Source: Lachnospiraceae bacterium (GTDB lineage Bacteria > Bacillota > Clostridia > Lachnospirales > Lachnospiraceae). Taken from it: DNA of 21,300 nucleotides. This document shows positions 14,836 to 21,300 of the stretch, in pieces. Position 1 is the stretch's first letter, and every line of letters begins with the position of its first letter. The stretch is from assembly GCA_009774215.1 (NCBI GenBank), contig VSNH01000054.1, positions 1-21,300 on the forward strand, in the 5' to 3' direction. The position numbers and the translations under genes are program-made. The notes under the pieces were generated by a model. That model was not told where the DNA came from, searched no databases, and was given only the letters and a program-made list of their open reading frames with translations.

Positions 14836-15954
14836 ATGGATAATCAGATCAATCAGCAGGGAGGCGGCTACCAGCAGGGTAATACATACCAGCAGGGAAA
14901 TGCCTATCAACAGGGCGGTGGTTACCAGCAGGGAAATGCCTATCAACAGGGCGGTGGTTACCAGCAGGGAAATGCCTATCAGCAGGGAGGCGGTTACCAG
15001 CAGGGCAATGTCTATCAGCAAGGTAATACTTACCAGCAAGGCAGTCCCTATCAACAGGGCAGCTCCTACCAACAGGGTAACTTCTATCAGCAGGGTGGTT
15101 CTTACGGGGGTAACGGTTACGGAAATGATAACGGCAATGCCGAGCCGCAGAAAGCGCCTAATATTTTTCAACAGTTTGCCTATTCCTTTGTGCCGAATCT
15201 GTACGACAGGCTGATAAAGGTGAAGGTGGGAAGTATGATCGGGTTTGTGACGCTGCTGGTGCTGGCGGCGACCTTACTTTCCTTTGTGTCCGTCATGGTT
15301 TCCTTTTCATCCGTAGACATGGAAGAGATTGCGGCACAGATGCCGGAATTTACGCTGGAGAACGGGCGGCTGTATATGGATGAGGACTTTATGTTGGACG
15401 AAGGCGGCGTGTTCGTGTACATGACGGAAGATATTGAAAGTTTTTCCTATGATGACGTCGATGAGATCATTGATGAGGGATATCACAGTGTGATGCTGGT
15501 GGGACGCGACCGCATTTCAATCATGAATAACGGGGAGTACCAGCAGATGGATTTCAGAGATTTAGGGGATAGCTTTTCACTGAGCAGAGAGTGGATTGCA
15601 ACAGGACTGGCGCCGTTTGTTACAGTTATCATCGTCGTGGCGTACATTGTTTACTTTTTATGGCGGATTCTCTGGTATTTCCTGTGTGCGGCGGTTTATC
15701 TGCTGATTGCGATGCTCATTGCATCTGTCATGAGCAAACAGATACCGGGGGAAGTGTTGTTTCGGGTAGCGGTATACGCGAAGGTGCTGATGTTTGTTGT
15801 AGCGGCATTTCTTGACTTGATCCCTATGGTTGATATCCCAGTGTCCCTTTTGCTGCGAGCTGCAGTAACGACCGCGTTTATGGGCTTTGCGATCAAAAAA
15901 CTGCCGGACAATCGTCCGGCCCCCGCGCCTATGATGGGGCAGGGGTGGCGGTAA
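14836..15954 (+). CDS. DUF1189-like membrane protein with N-terminal YQQG repeats
   Basis: A 372-residue protein. Residues 12-87 are 13 copies of YQQG at a strict six-residue period (YQQGNA, YQQGGG and the like), followed by a Gly/Asn-rich linker. From about 105 comes a DUF1189-like membrane domain: FQQFAYSFVPNLYDRLIKVKVGSMIGFVTLL, a helix (about 134-157), an extracytoplasmic part with MPEFTLENGRLYMDEDF, then helices near 256-300 and 310-360, ending at a cytosolic-looking KKLPDNRPAP tail. The N-terminus would be cytosolic and disordered, like Gly/Tyr/Gln low-complexity segments that can self-associate; that is inference. The ATG at 14836 has AGGGAGG ahead. A GCCGGAC/GTCCGGC hairpin lies inside the last codons (15903-15920). 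The function of the family is unknown. Confidence 0.8.
   Translation: MDNQINQQGGGYQQGNTYQQGNAYQQGGGYQQGNAYQQGGGYQQGNAYQQGGGYQQGNVYQQGNTYQQGSPYQQGSSYQQGNFYQQGGSYGGNGYGNDNGNAEPQKAPNIFQQFAYSFVPNLYDRLIKVKVGSMIGFVTLLVLAATLLSFVSVMVSFSSVDMEEIAAQMPEFTLENGRLYMDEDFMLDEGGVFVYMTEDIESFSYDDVDEIIDEGYHSVMLVGRDRISIMNNGEYQQMDFRDLGDSFSLSREWIATGLAPFVTVIIVVAYIVYFLWRILWYFLCAAVYLLIAMLIASVMSKQIPGEVLFRVAVYAKVLMFVVAAFLDLIPMVDIPVSLLLRAAVTTAFMGFAIKKLPDNRPAPAPMMGQGWR
14869..15096 (+). repeat. 18-base coding tandem repeat (13 units)
   Basis: Each unit encodes YQQG plus two residues. Bases 14895-14930 and 14931-14966 are identical 36-base double units and a third starts at 14967, which shows recent unit duplication. Outer units differ mostly by silent changes (CAG/CAA, GGC/GGT). 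Confidence 0.9.
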
Positions 15955-16190
15955 TTTTCCGTTACAATTCACTCTCACGCCAGATTTCGCCAATTTACGA
16001 TTATCCGGTGTAAATTGTAACGATGATGCGTACAAAATGCCCAAAAGCAGGCATTTTGGCGCTGAATCCGACACCATGCAGCAAGTGCATGGTGCGGGTG
16101 TGAAAAGTAACAATTTTTCCGACTTTCATGGCGGAGCAGTTTGTTGTGGCGCGATAAGCATGGAGAAATGAGGATTCCTGTCCGCAGGCT
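15955..16190. repeat. Gene-free stretch with a chain of hairpins
   Basis: Between the DUF1189 stop and the end of the opposing phosphatase gene I see no credible gene. Inverted repeats follow one another: GTTACAATT/AATTGTAAC (15961-15969, 16013-16021), AAAATGCC/GGCATTTT (16034-16041, 16050-16057), and CACCATGCA/TGCATGGTG (16072-16080, 16086-16094). This resembles the plan of the branched repeats elsewhere but shares no arm sequence with them. It could end transcripts from both convergent genes. Confidence 0.6.
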
Positions 16191-16928
16191 TTATCTCTGG
16201 AATGGTTCCGTGAAATAACCGGCTCCGGAAACAGGCTCACCGCCGGTGAGAAGGTGGATCACATCGCCCATCACCTGCACACGGAAGATGGCGTTGCCGT
16301 CCATCCGCTCCTCGCTTGCAAGGATGGTGACGGAGGTAGGCGCGAGGTAGAACCCATGCAGGAGAGGCACCGGGGAGATGCCCAGAAGATGGCTTAACAT
16401 GATGCAGGTGACGCCCAGATGGCAGAAGATCACGATGGTATCTTCCGCATTGGCGGCGTCACTCTGTTTTTCGGGATCTGTCAGATAATAATTGTGATGT
16501 CTGGTGTAGCCATAGGAAGACAGGAGCTCGTCCAATCCTTTGCAGACTCCGTCGTATGCCGGGAGCAGTTCGTCGTTGGAGCGGTAGAGCGCTGTCTGCT
16601 TCCAGCCCTCCTTGTCGTACATCTCCGGGATTTCGGTCCAGTACGCGGGCATGAGATCCCAGGGGACGCCGTGGCGTCCCGTCACGGGATCGTCGATAAA
16701 ATAAACAAACTCTTTCATCCATTCATAAGTAATGGCTTCACGGCCGACTGCTTCCAGAGAGTAGGAAGCAGTTTCCTTTGCCCTTCCCAATGGAGAACAG
16801 TAAAACTGTGTGATGTTTTCCCATTTTGCCACCCTCTTTGCCAAAAGTTTTGCCTCCCGGACACCCTTTTCCGTCAGGCAGTCCTTCTCATAATTCGGAT
16901 CTCCGTGTCTGATAAATATGATTCTCAT
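16191..16928 (-). CDS. Histidine phosphatase family protein (phosphoglycerate-mutase-like)
   Basis: A 245-residue protein opening with MRIIFIRHGDPNYEKDCLTEKG; RHG (7-9) carries the phospho-accepting His8. CSPLGRAKETA supplies the second conserved Arg, and VIFCHLGVTCIML (about 165-177) the second catalytic His. These are the marks of the histidine phosphatase superfamily, whose members include phosphoglycerate mutases, cobalamin-pathway phosphatases and general phosphatases. The middle insert (WMKEFVYFIDDPVTGRHGVPWDLMPAYW) does not match the classical GpmA, so a specific substrate cannot be named. AAAGGAG lies nine bases before the ATG. It is transcribed away from the hflK operon. Confidence 0.85.
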   Translation of the reverse strand: MRIIFIRHGDPNYEKDCLTEKGVREAKLLAKRVAKWENITQFYCSPLGRAKETASYSLEAVGREAITYEWMKEFVYFIDDPVTGRHGVPWDLMPAYWTEIPEMYDKEGWKQTALYRSNDELLPAYDGVCKGLDELLSSYGYTRHHNYYLTDPEKQSDAANAEDTIVIFCHLGVTCIMLSHLLGISPVPLLHGFYLAPTSVTILASEERMDGNAIFRVQVMGDVIHLLTGGEPVSGAGYFTEPFQR

Positions 16929-16991
16929 AAATCATTGCTCCTTTTTTTCCTAAATATTTTTTAAAGATTTCATTTTTATTTCTTTCTAACA

Positions 16992-17000
16992 TGATATAAT
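16992..17000 (+). promoter_or_regulatory. Extended -10 promoter for hflK-hflC
   Basis: TGATATAAT gives TGn followed by a consensus TATAAT (16995-17000). No good -35 is present in the AT-rich sequence before it. Transcription would begin near 17007, putting the long hairpin at 17013 at the very start of the message. Confidence 0.6.
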
Positions 17001-17012
17001 ATACCAGACGCA

Positions 17013-17121
17013 CAAGAAAAACAAGCGATGCCGCAGGCGGCATTTGTTTTTCTTGCGCCGGTAGCGAGCAAACGTCCGACGAAGGCGGACAGGGAGCGCG
17101 AAGCGGCATTTGTTTTTCTTG
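17013..17121 (+). promoter_or_regulatory. hflK leader hairpin with a duplicated right arm
   Basis: CAAGAAAAACAA (17013-17024) pairs with TTGTTTTTCTTG (17044-17055), and ATGCCGC/GCGGCAT (17028-17034, 17037-17043) forms the tip: a long stem with a three-base bulge. The 19-base right arm (17037-17055) recurs exactly at 17103-17121, so the single left arm could pair with either copy. Between the copies is GTCCG/CGGAC (17074-17090). The start codon of hflK lies 34 bases beyond the second copy. Confidence 0.65.
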
Positions 17122-17154
17122 TGAGTGACACAGCAGGAAGGGAAAGGTTCAGGT

Positions 17155-18195
17155 ATGAATATGTTTGGAAAAAAACGCGAAGTCAATATGGGGATTCCCA
17201 GGGGAAGGGGCGCGTTGACAGCAAAGATCGTGCTGGCGCTTGCCGTACTTGCCATCCTCGCCGGAAATTCCTACTATTCCATTCAGGAGGAGGAGCAGGC
17301 GGTGGTCTGTACTTTTGGTTCGCCCAAGGCGGTCACTACGCCGGGCCTGCACTTTAAGATTCCCTTTATCCAGACGGTGACAAAGGTGAATACTACGATT
17401 CAGGGATTTAACATCGGCTATCGGGACGGGACGGACGCGGATGATGTGGGGGATGATACCATTGAGGACGCACTGATGATTACGTCGGATTACAACTTTA
17501 TCTATGTGGATTTCTACGCTGAATATAGAGTGACCGATCCGGTCAAGGCTCTTTACGCGTCGGAAAATCCGGCGCTTGTTCTGAAGAATATTGCCCAGAA
17601 CTGTATCAGGACGACCATTGGTTCCTACAGTGTGGACAGTGTGCTTACCACGGGGAAGAATGAAATTCAGTCCAATATTAAGCAGATGATTCTGGATAAG
17701 CTGGAGATGTATGATATCGGCATCCAGCTTGTCAATATCACGATTCAGGATGCGACACCGCCCACCGCCGAGGTGGAGAATGCCTTCAAGGAAGTGGAGA
17801 CGGCCAAGCAGGGCAAGGAGACAGCCCTGAATAACGCGAATAAATACAGGAACGAACAGATTCCAAATGCAGAGGCGGAGTCCGATAAAATTTTGCAGGA
17901 CGCGGAGGCGAAAAAGCAGGAGCGTATCAACGAAGCCAACGGGCAGGCGGCCCGTTTTAACTCTATGTATCAGGAGTACGCGAAATATCCCGAGGTGACG
18001 AAGAAGCGCATGTTTTACGAGGCGATGGAGGACGTGCTTCCGGATGTGAAGGTAGTGATAGAGGGAGAAGGCGGAAATACCACCACGATGCTGCCCCTTG
18101 ACAGCTTTGTGTCACAGGAGAGCAGCGCCGGTACAGAAGCCGCTGCCACAGACCGGGCCAACGGGCAGAATGCCGGGATGGATGAGGAGGAATAG
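17155..18195 (+). CDS. hflK: HflK-like SPFH/band-7 membrane protein
   Basis: A 346-residue protein with one N-terminal membrane helix (about 23-43, KIVLALAVLAILAGNSYYSI) and an SPFH/band-7 domain: EEEQAVVCTFGSPKAVTTPGLHFKIPFIQTVTKVN, then VDFYAEYRVTDPVKALY and a long helical region KEVETAKQGKETALNNANKYRNEQIPNAEAESDKILQDAEAKKQ (about 215-265). In bacteria HflK and HflC form a large membrane ring that encloses and restrains the FtsH protease; ftsH is not in this window. The tail (about 310-346) is a low-complexity acidic and Ala/Thr-rich stretch. The ATG at 17155 has GGAAAGG seven bases ahead; the GTG at 17125 has no such site. hflC starts two bases after its stop. Confidence 0.88.
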   Translation: MNMFGKKREVNMGIPRGRGALTAKIVLALAVLAILAGNSYYSIQEEEQAVVCTFGSPKAVTTPGLHFKIPFIQTVTKVNTTIQGFNIGYRDGTDADDVGDDTIEDALMITSDYNFIYVDFYAEYRVTDPVKALYASENPALVLKNIAQNCIRTTIGSYSVDSVLTTGKNEIQSNIKQMILDKLEMYDIGIQLVNITIQDATPPTAEVENAFKEVETAKQGKETALNNANKYRNEQIPNAEAESDKILQDAEAKKQERINEANGQAARFNSMYQEYAKYPEVTKKRMFYEAMEDVLPDVKVVIEGEGGNTTTMLPLDSFVSQESSAGTEAAATDRANGQNAGMDEEE

Positions 18196-18197
18196 AC

Positions 18198-19253
18198 ATG
18201 GCTAATTACACAGAAAATTCAAATGTACAGAATTTTGAGCGGTACAATTCCGACGGCACGAAGAAAAAGGAGAAGAAAAGCGGAAAAGGCGGAAAGAAAC
18301 TGGGTGTGCTTTTGGGCGTGTTTCTTGTGATCGGCGTTTTTCTGCTGGCGAACTGTATGGTGGTGACAAAACAGAACCAATTTAAACTGATCCGTCAATT
18401 TGGCCGTGTGGACAGGGTGGTTTCCGTGCCGGGGTTAAGTTTTAAGCTGCCCTTTGTGGAGTCCGTGGACACTGTGCCGAAGGAGCTTCTGCTCTACGAT
18501 CTGCCCGCGTCGGATGTCATTACCTCCGACAAAAAGACAATGATCGTGGACAGCTATGTACTCTGGCGGGTGACGGATCCCCTGCGGTTTGCCCAGACCT
18601 TGAGCTGCTCCGTGCAGAACGCGGAAGGACGTATCGATGCCATTGTCTACAATGCCACGAAAAATACCATTTCCAACATGAAGCAGGACGAGGTGATCAG
18701 GAGCCGCGACGGCAAAATGACGATTACGGTGGATGAGAGCGGCACGGAGCTTACCGGCAACGATCTGGATTTGTCCGAGGCCAGAGAGGAAGTGATTGAG
18801 ATCACCTCCTTGACAGAGGAAGTGATGGGACAGATCAACCATGTGGAGGATCAGTACGGCATTGAGCTGGTGGCGGTGGAAGTTAAAAAGCTGGATCTGC
18901 CGGACGACAATAAGCAGGCGGTCTACAACCGCATGATTTCCGAGCGCGGCAACATTGCGGCGCAGTATACGGCGGAAGGAAAATCCGAGGCCAAGATGAT
19001 TGAGAATACCACGGATAAAGAGGTGTCCATCATGCTTTCCGACGCGCAGGCCAAGGCGGAGGCCACCATTGCGGAGGGTGAAGCGGAATATATGCGGATT
19101 CTGTCGGGCGCGTATGCAGATCCGGAGAAGTCGGATTTCTATTCCTATGTGCGCGCTCTTGATGCGTTGAAGGAGAGTGTGTCAGGAGACAATAAGACGG
19201 TGATTCTGACGGAGGATTCACCGATTACGCAGATCTTTAACGGAAGATATTAA
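18198..19253 (+). CDS. hflC: HflC-like SPFH/band-7 membrane protein
   Basis: A 351-residue partner of HflK. A basic cytosolic N-terminus (KKKEKKSGKGGKKLG) precedes one membrane helix (about 36-53, VLLGVFLVIGVFLLANC). The SPFH domain begins VVTKQNQFKLIRQFGRVDRVVSVPGLSFKLPFVESVDTVPKELL, with VDSYVLWRVTDPLRFAQTL typical of HflC. The C-terminal helix has ISERGNIAAQYTAEGKSEAKMIENTTDKEVSIMLSDAQAKAEATIAEGEAEYMRIL, the classic HflC pattern. An insert of about 25 residues near 170-195 (SRDGKMTITVDESGTELTGNDLD) is longer than in enterobacterial HflC. GGAGG lies upstream inside the hflK end. The two genes are tightly linked, as usual for this complex. Confidence 0.88.
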   Translation: MANYTENSNVQNFERYNSDGTKKKEKKSGKGGKKLGVLLGVFLVIGVFLLANCMVVTKQNQFKLIRQFGRVDRVVSVPGLSFKLPFVESVDTVPKELLLYDLPASDVITSDKKTMIVDSYVLWRVTDPLRFAQTLSCSVQNAEGRIDAIVYNATKNTISNMKQDEVIRSRDGKMTITVDESGTELTGNDLDLSEAREEVIEITSLTEEVMGQINHVEDQYGIELVAVEVKKLDLPDDNKQAVYNRMISERGNIAAQYTAEGKSEAKMIENTTDKEVSIMLSDAQAKAEATIAEGEAEYMRILSGAYADPEKSDFYSYVRALDALKESVSGDNKTVILTEDSPITQIFNGRY

Positions 19254-19258
19254 ACATT

Positions 19259-20620
19259 ATGGAAACGAGAGAAAAGCAAAACGGCATATTGGAAGGCGTG
19301 ATCTGGAAGCAGCTCTTACTCTTTTTCTTCCCGATTCTGGTCGGCACTTTCTTCCAGCAGCTTTACAATACGGTAGATACGGTGATTGTGGGGCAGTTTG
19401 CGGGGAAGGAGGCGCTGTCCAGCGTGGGCGGTTCCTCGGCGCAGATCATCAACATGGTGGTGGGCTTTTTCACAGGCCTTACGGCAGGCGGCACGGTACT
19501 GATCTCCCAGGCTTACGGGGCATCCCACAGGCAGAGGCTGGAGGATGCGCTGCACACTTCTTATGCCTTCGGCATTCTGGGAGGAATCGGGCTGGGGATC
19601 TTAGGTGTGGCGGCGGCGCCGCTTATTTTGCGGACCATGAATACGCCGCAGGAATTGATGGGGATGTCCACCCTGTACATACGGATTTATTTTTCAGGGC
19701 TGGTTTTTGTGTTTATCTATAATATGGGTGCGGCCATCCTGCGGGCCGTCGGGGATTCCAAGCGGCCATTGTATTATCTGGTGGTATGCTGTATCGTAAA
19801 TATTGTGCTGGATCTGCTTTTGGTACTATATTTTAGGCTTGGTGTTCTTGGCGTGGCGGTGGCCACTTTGATTTCCCAGGCGATCAGCGCGGCGCTGGTG
19901 ACGTGGACATTGATGTATCAGGTGGATTGCATGAAGCTTTCGTTCCGCAAAATCAGGATGCACAGGGAAGTGTTGAAAAATATGCTGCAGATCGGTCTGC
20001 CTTCCGGTCTGCAGGCGTCCATGTACAGCATTTCCAACATGATCGTGCAGGCGGCCCTCAACCTGTTAGGCGTGGATACCATGGCGGCCTGGACGGCCTA
20101 CGGCAAGATTGACAGCGTATTTTGGATGATTAACTCCTCCTTCGGCATTGCGCTCACCACTTTTGTGGGGCAGAATTTCGGCGCGGGGAAATGGGATCGT
20201 GTGAGGCGGGGGACGAGAGTTTGTCTGGGAATGGCGGTGGGCACGGCGATTTGCCTGACGGCGGTGCTGATGATGGCGGGACGTTTCCTGCTCGGTATCT
20301 TTACGGGGGACGCTGTGGTAGTGGAAATCGGGCTGACGATGATGCGAAATATTGCGCCCGCTTTTGTCATGTTTGTGTTTATCGAGATTTTTTCGGGTTC
20401 CCTCAGAGCGCAGGGATATACTTTTGTGACCACGGTGATTTCGGTTCTTGGGGTATGCGTATTCCGAATTATATGGGTGAGCCTGATTCCGCCGGGGCAG
20501 GGTTTGACAAGGATTGTGGCCTGCTACCCGATCAGTTGGATCATAAGTGCGGCACTGGTGAGCGGCTATTATTTTTATAAGCAGAAAAGAATCATCGAGA
20601 GGATGGAAGGAAAGACATGA
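19259..20620 (+). CDS. MATE family efflux transporter
   Basis: A 453-residue membrane protein with about twelve helices in two similar halves. The N-terminus (WKQLLLFFFPILVGTFFQQLYNTVDTVIVGQFAGKEALSSVGGSSAQIINMVVGFFTGLTAGGTVLISQAYGA) is characteristic of MATE transporters of the Clostridia, which export cationic compounds against Na+ or H+. The second half has GLPSGLQASMYSISNMIVQAALNLLGVDTMAAWTAYGKID and FVGQNFGAGKWDRVRRG. The substrate is unknown. It starts five bases after hflC with only a weak GGAAG site, so it is probably translated from the hflKC message; a functional link to HflKC is not implied. Confidence 0.92.
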   Translation: METREKQNGILEGVIWKQLLLFFFPILVGTFFQQLYNTVDTVIVGQFAGKEALSSVGGSSAQIINMVVGFFTGLTAGGTVLISQAYGASHRQRLEDALHTSYAFGILGGIGLGILGVAAAPLILRTMNTPQELMGMSTLYIRIYFSGLVFVFIYNMGAAILRAVGDSKRPLYYLVVCCIVNIVLDLLLVLYFRLGVLGVAVATLISQAISAALVTWTLMYQVDCMKLSFRKIRMHREVLKNMLQIGLPSGLQASMYSISNMIVQAALNLLGVDTMAAWTAYGKIDSVFWMINSSFGIALTTFVGQNFGAGKWDRVRRGTRVCLGMAVGTAICLTAVLMMAGRFLLGIFTGDAVVVEIGLTMMRNIAPAFVMFVFIEIFSGSLRAQGYTFVTTVISVLGVCVFRIIWVSLIPPGQGLTRIVACYPISWIISAALVSGYYFYKQKRIIERMEGKT

Positions 20621-20628
20621 ATGTTAGA

Positions 20629-20644
20629 TTCCGCATAAGCGGAA
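20629..20644 (+). terminator. Short hairpin after the MATE gene
   Basis: TTCCGC and GCGGAA form a six-base-pair stem with an ATAA loop eight bases after the MATE stop. No T-run follows, so it is a weak terminator candidate. Confidence 0.3.
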
Positions 20645-20660
20645 AATTGTGGTAGCGTCC

Positions 20661-20690
20661 TTTCGGGATGATTTTGTGGGTTTATGGCAT
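20661..20690 (+). promoter_or_regulatory. Possible forespore-type (sigma-G) promoter
   Basis: GGATG (20665-20669) and CATACTA (20687-20693) are 17 bases apart and resemble the GnATR and CATnnTA boxes of sigma-G. The message would start about 50 bases before the next gene. The match is suggestive only; CATACT could also be read as a poor sigma-A -10. Confidence 0.25.
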
Positions 20691-20742
20691 ACTACATAAA
20701 AAGAAAGTGAAATGCAATAAACTGACAAAAGGAGATTCTATC

Positions 20743-21174
20743 ATGGAGGACGATACGATTAAACTGCTTCGCGAGTGCAACGCGGGGATTAAGATGGGCA
20801 TTTCCTCGTTGGATGACGTGATGGATCACGTGAAGGATAATGCGCTGGAAAAGCTGCTTATGAAGAGCAAAGACACCCATTGTAAGCTGGGGGATGAGAC
20901 ACACGATTATTTGCAGGAATGCCATGACGAGGGCAAGGAGCCGGCGGCGATGGCGAAGATGATGTCCTGGGTGAAGACGAATGTCAGGCTGGGCGGCGAG
21001 GATTCGGATAGGGTCGTGGCCGATCTGGTCACGGACGGCTGCAACATGGGCGTAAAGTCCCTGTATCGTTATCTGCATCAGTATCGGGCAGCGGATGACA
21101 AGGCAAAGAAGATCGCAAAGGAAACGATTGCGGCGGAGGAAACGCTTATTAAGGATCTGAGAGAGTATCTGTAA
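20743..21174 (+). CDS. Small all-helical protein, DUF2383/ferritin-like fold possible
   Basis: A 144-residue, wholly helical, charged protein with no signal or membrane segment. Helices hold LLRECNAGIKMGISSLDDVMDHV, ALEKLLMKSKDTHCKLGDETHDYLQEC, MAKMMSWVKTNVRLGG and SDRVVADLVTDGCNMGVKSLYRYLHQYRAADDKAKKIAKETIAAEETLIKDLREYL. Four helices with scattered His, Glu and Asp suggest a ferritin-like bundle such as DUF2383-type proteins, but I do not see a firm diiron motif, so this is inference. The ATG has AAAAGGAG nine bases ahead; the frame upstream to 20668 has no ribosome site. Function unknown. It stands alone between the MATE gene and repeat copy 4. Confidence 0.75.
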   Translation: MEDDTIKLLRECNAGIKMGISSLDDVMDHVKDNALEKLLMKSKDTHCKLGDETHDYLQECHDEGKEPAAMAKMMSWVKTNVRLGGEDSDRVVADLVTDGCNMGVKSLYRYLHQYRAADDKAKKIAKETIAAEETLIKDLREYL

Positions 21175-21210
21175 CGGGTATTCTCTCCTACATAAAGAGG
21201 GAGTGGGTTA

Positions 21211-21300
21211 GTGTGAGAAGTACTTCTAGGGAAACGCTGATTAAAGCGTTTCCCGCACCGGATTTGCGCCGCGAAGCGGCACATTCCTTTGCAAATCCGT
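21211..21300 (+). repeat. Modular branched palindromic repeat, copy 4 (cut by window end)
   Basis: The left outer arm GTGTGAGA (21211-21218) equals that of copy 2. Stem A is collapsed to the perfect palindrome AGAAGTACTTCT (21216-21227). Stem B (21229-21238, 21245-21254) and stem C (from 21255) follow. From 21228 the sequence is almost identical to copy 1 from 1317 for about 70 bases, with one difference seen. The right outer arm and hairpin E should lie just beyond the window. Confidence 0.85.

Noticed and set aside
14725..15171. Minus-strand frame with a periodic LLIGIALLV-like pattern
   Set aside because: The periodicity is the reverse complement of the YQQG coding repeat and not an independent gene.

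Overview
The window reads as chromosome of an endospore-forming, anaerobic Clostridia, most likely a Lachnospiraceae-type gut bacterium. The evidence is a cotJABC spore-coat operon, a multi-ferredoxin [FeFe] hydrogenase of the group B kind, Gram-positive style strong Shine-Dalgarno sequences with several TTG starts, and DUF1292, DUF5662 and DUF1189 proteins. No sequence search could be run; all names come from motifs and family knowledge.

Left edge (1-1260): the 3' end of a serine recombinase gene stops about 13 bases before the point where the minus-strand cotJC reading frame loses homology. cotJA, cotJB and the first 62 codons of cotJC lie to the right, behind a likely mother-cell promoter. 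This looks like the right junction of an integrated element that splits cotJC, possibly a 'skin'-like element excised during sporulation. 1262-1740: a gene-free stretch filled with two copies of a modular palindromic repeat.

1748-8350: a GldA-like ABC ATPase overlaps a fused GldF/GldG-type permease and auxiliary protein. A monomeric [FeFe] hydrogenase and gltX follow, with a third repeat copy between the last two. 8307-10232: a UvrD-type helicase overlapping the end of gltX. A DUF1292 gene (minus strand) faces it and is divergent from a GH13/GlgX-like gene whose catalytic motifs are degraded. DUF5662, a Cys/Pro-rich peptide, trpS and a DUF1189 membrane protein with a YQQG-repeat N-terminus follow.

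15955-21300: a hairpin-rich gap, a minus-strand histidine phosphatase, then hflK-hflC-MATE transporter as a tight cluster whose leader holds a long hairpin with a duplicated arm. A small helical protein of unknown function follows, and a fourth repeat copy runs off the window.

Most genes are ordinary housekeeping or accessory genes. The most unusual signals are the branched palindromic repeat family, whose stems differ between copies by compensating changes, the recombinase/cotJC junction, and the GH13 protein lacking its nucleophile.
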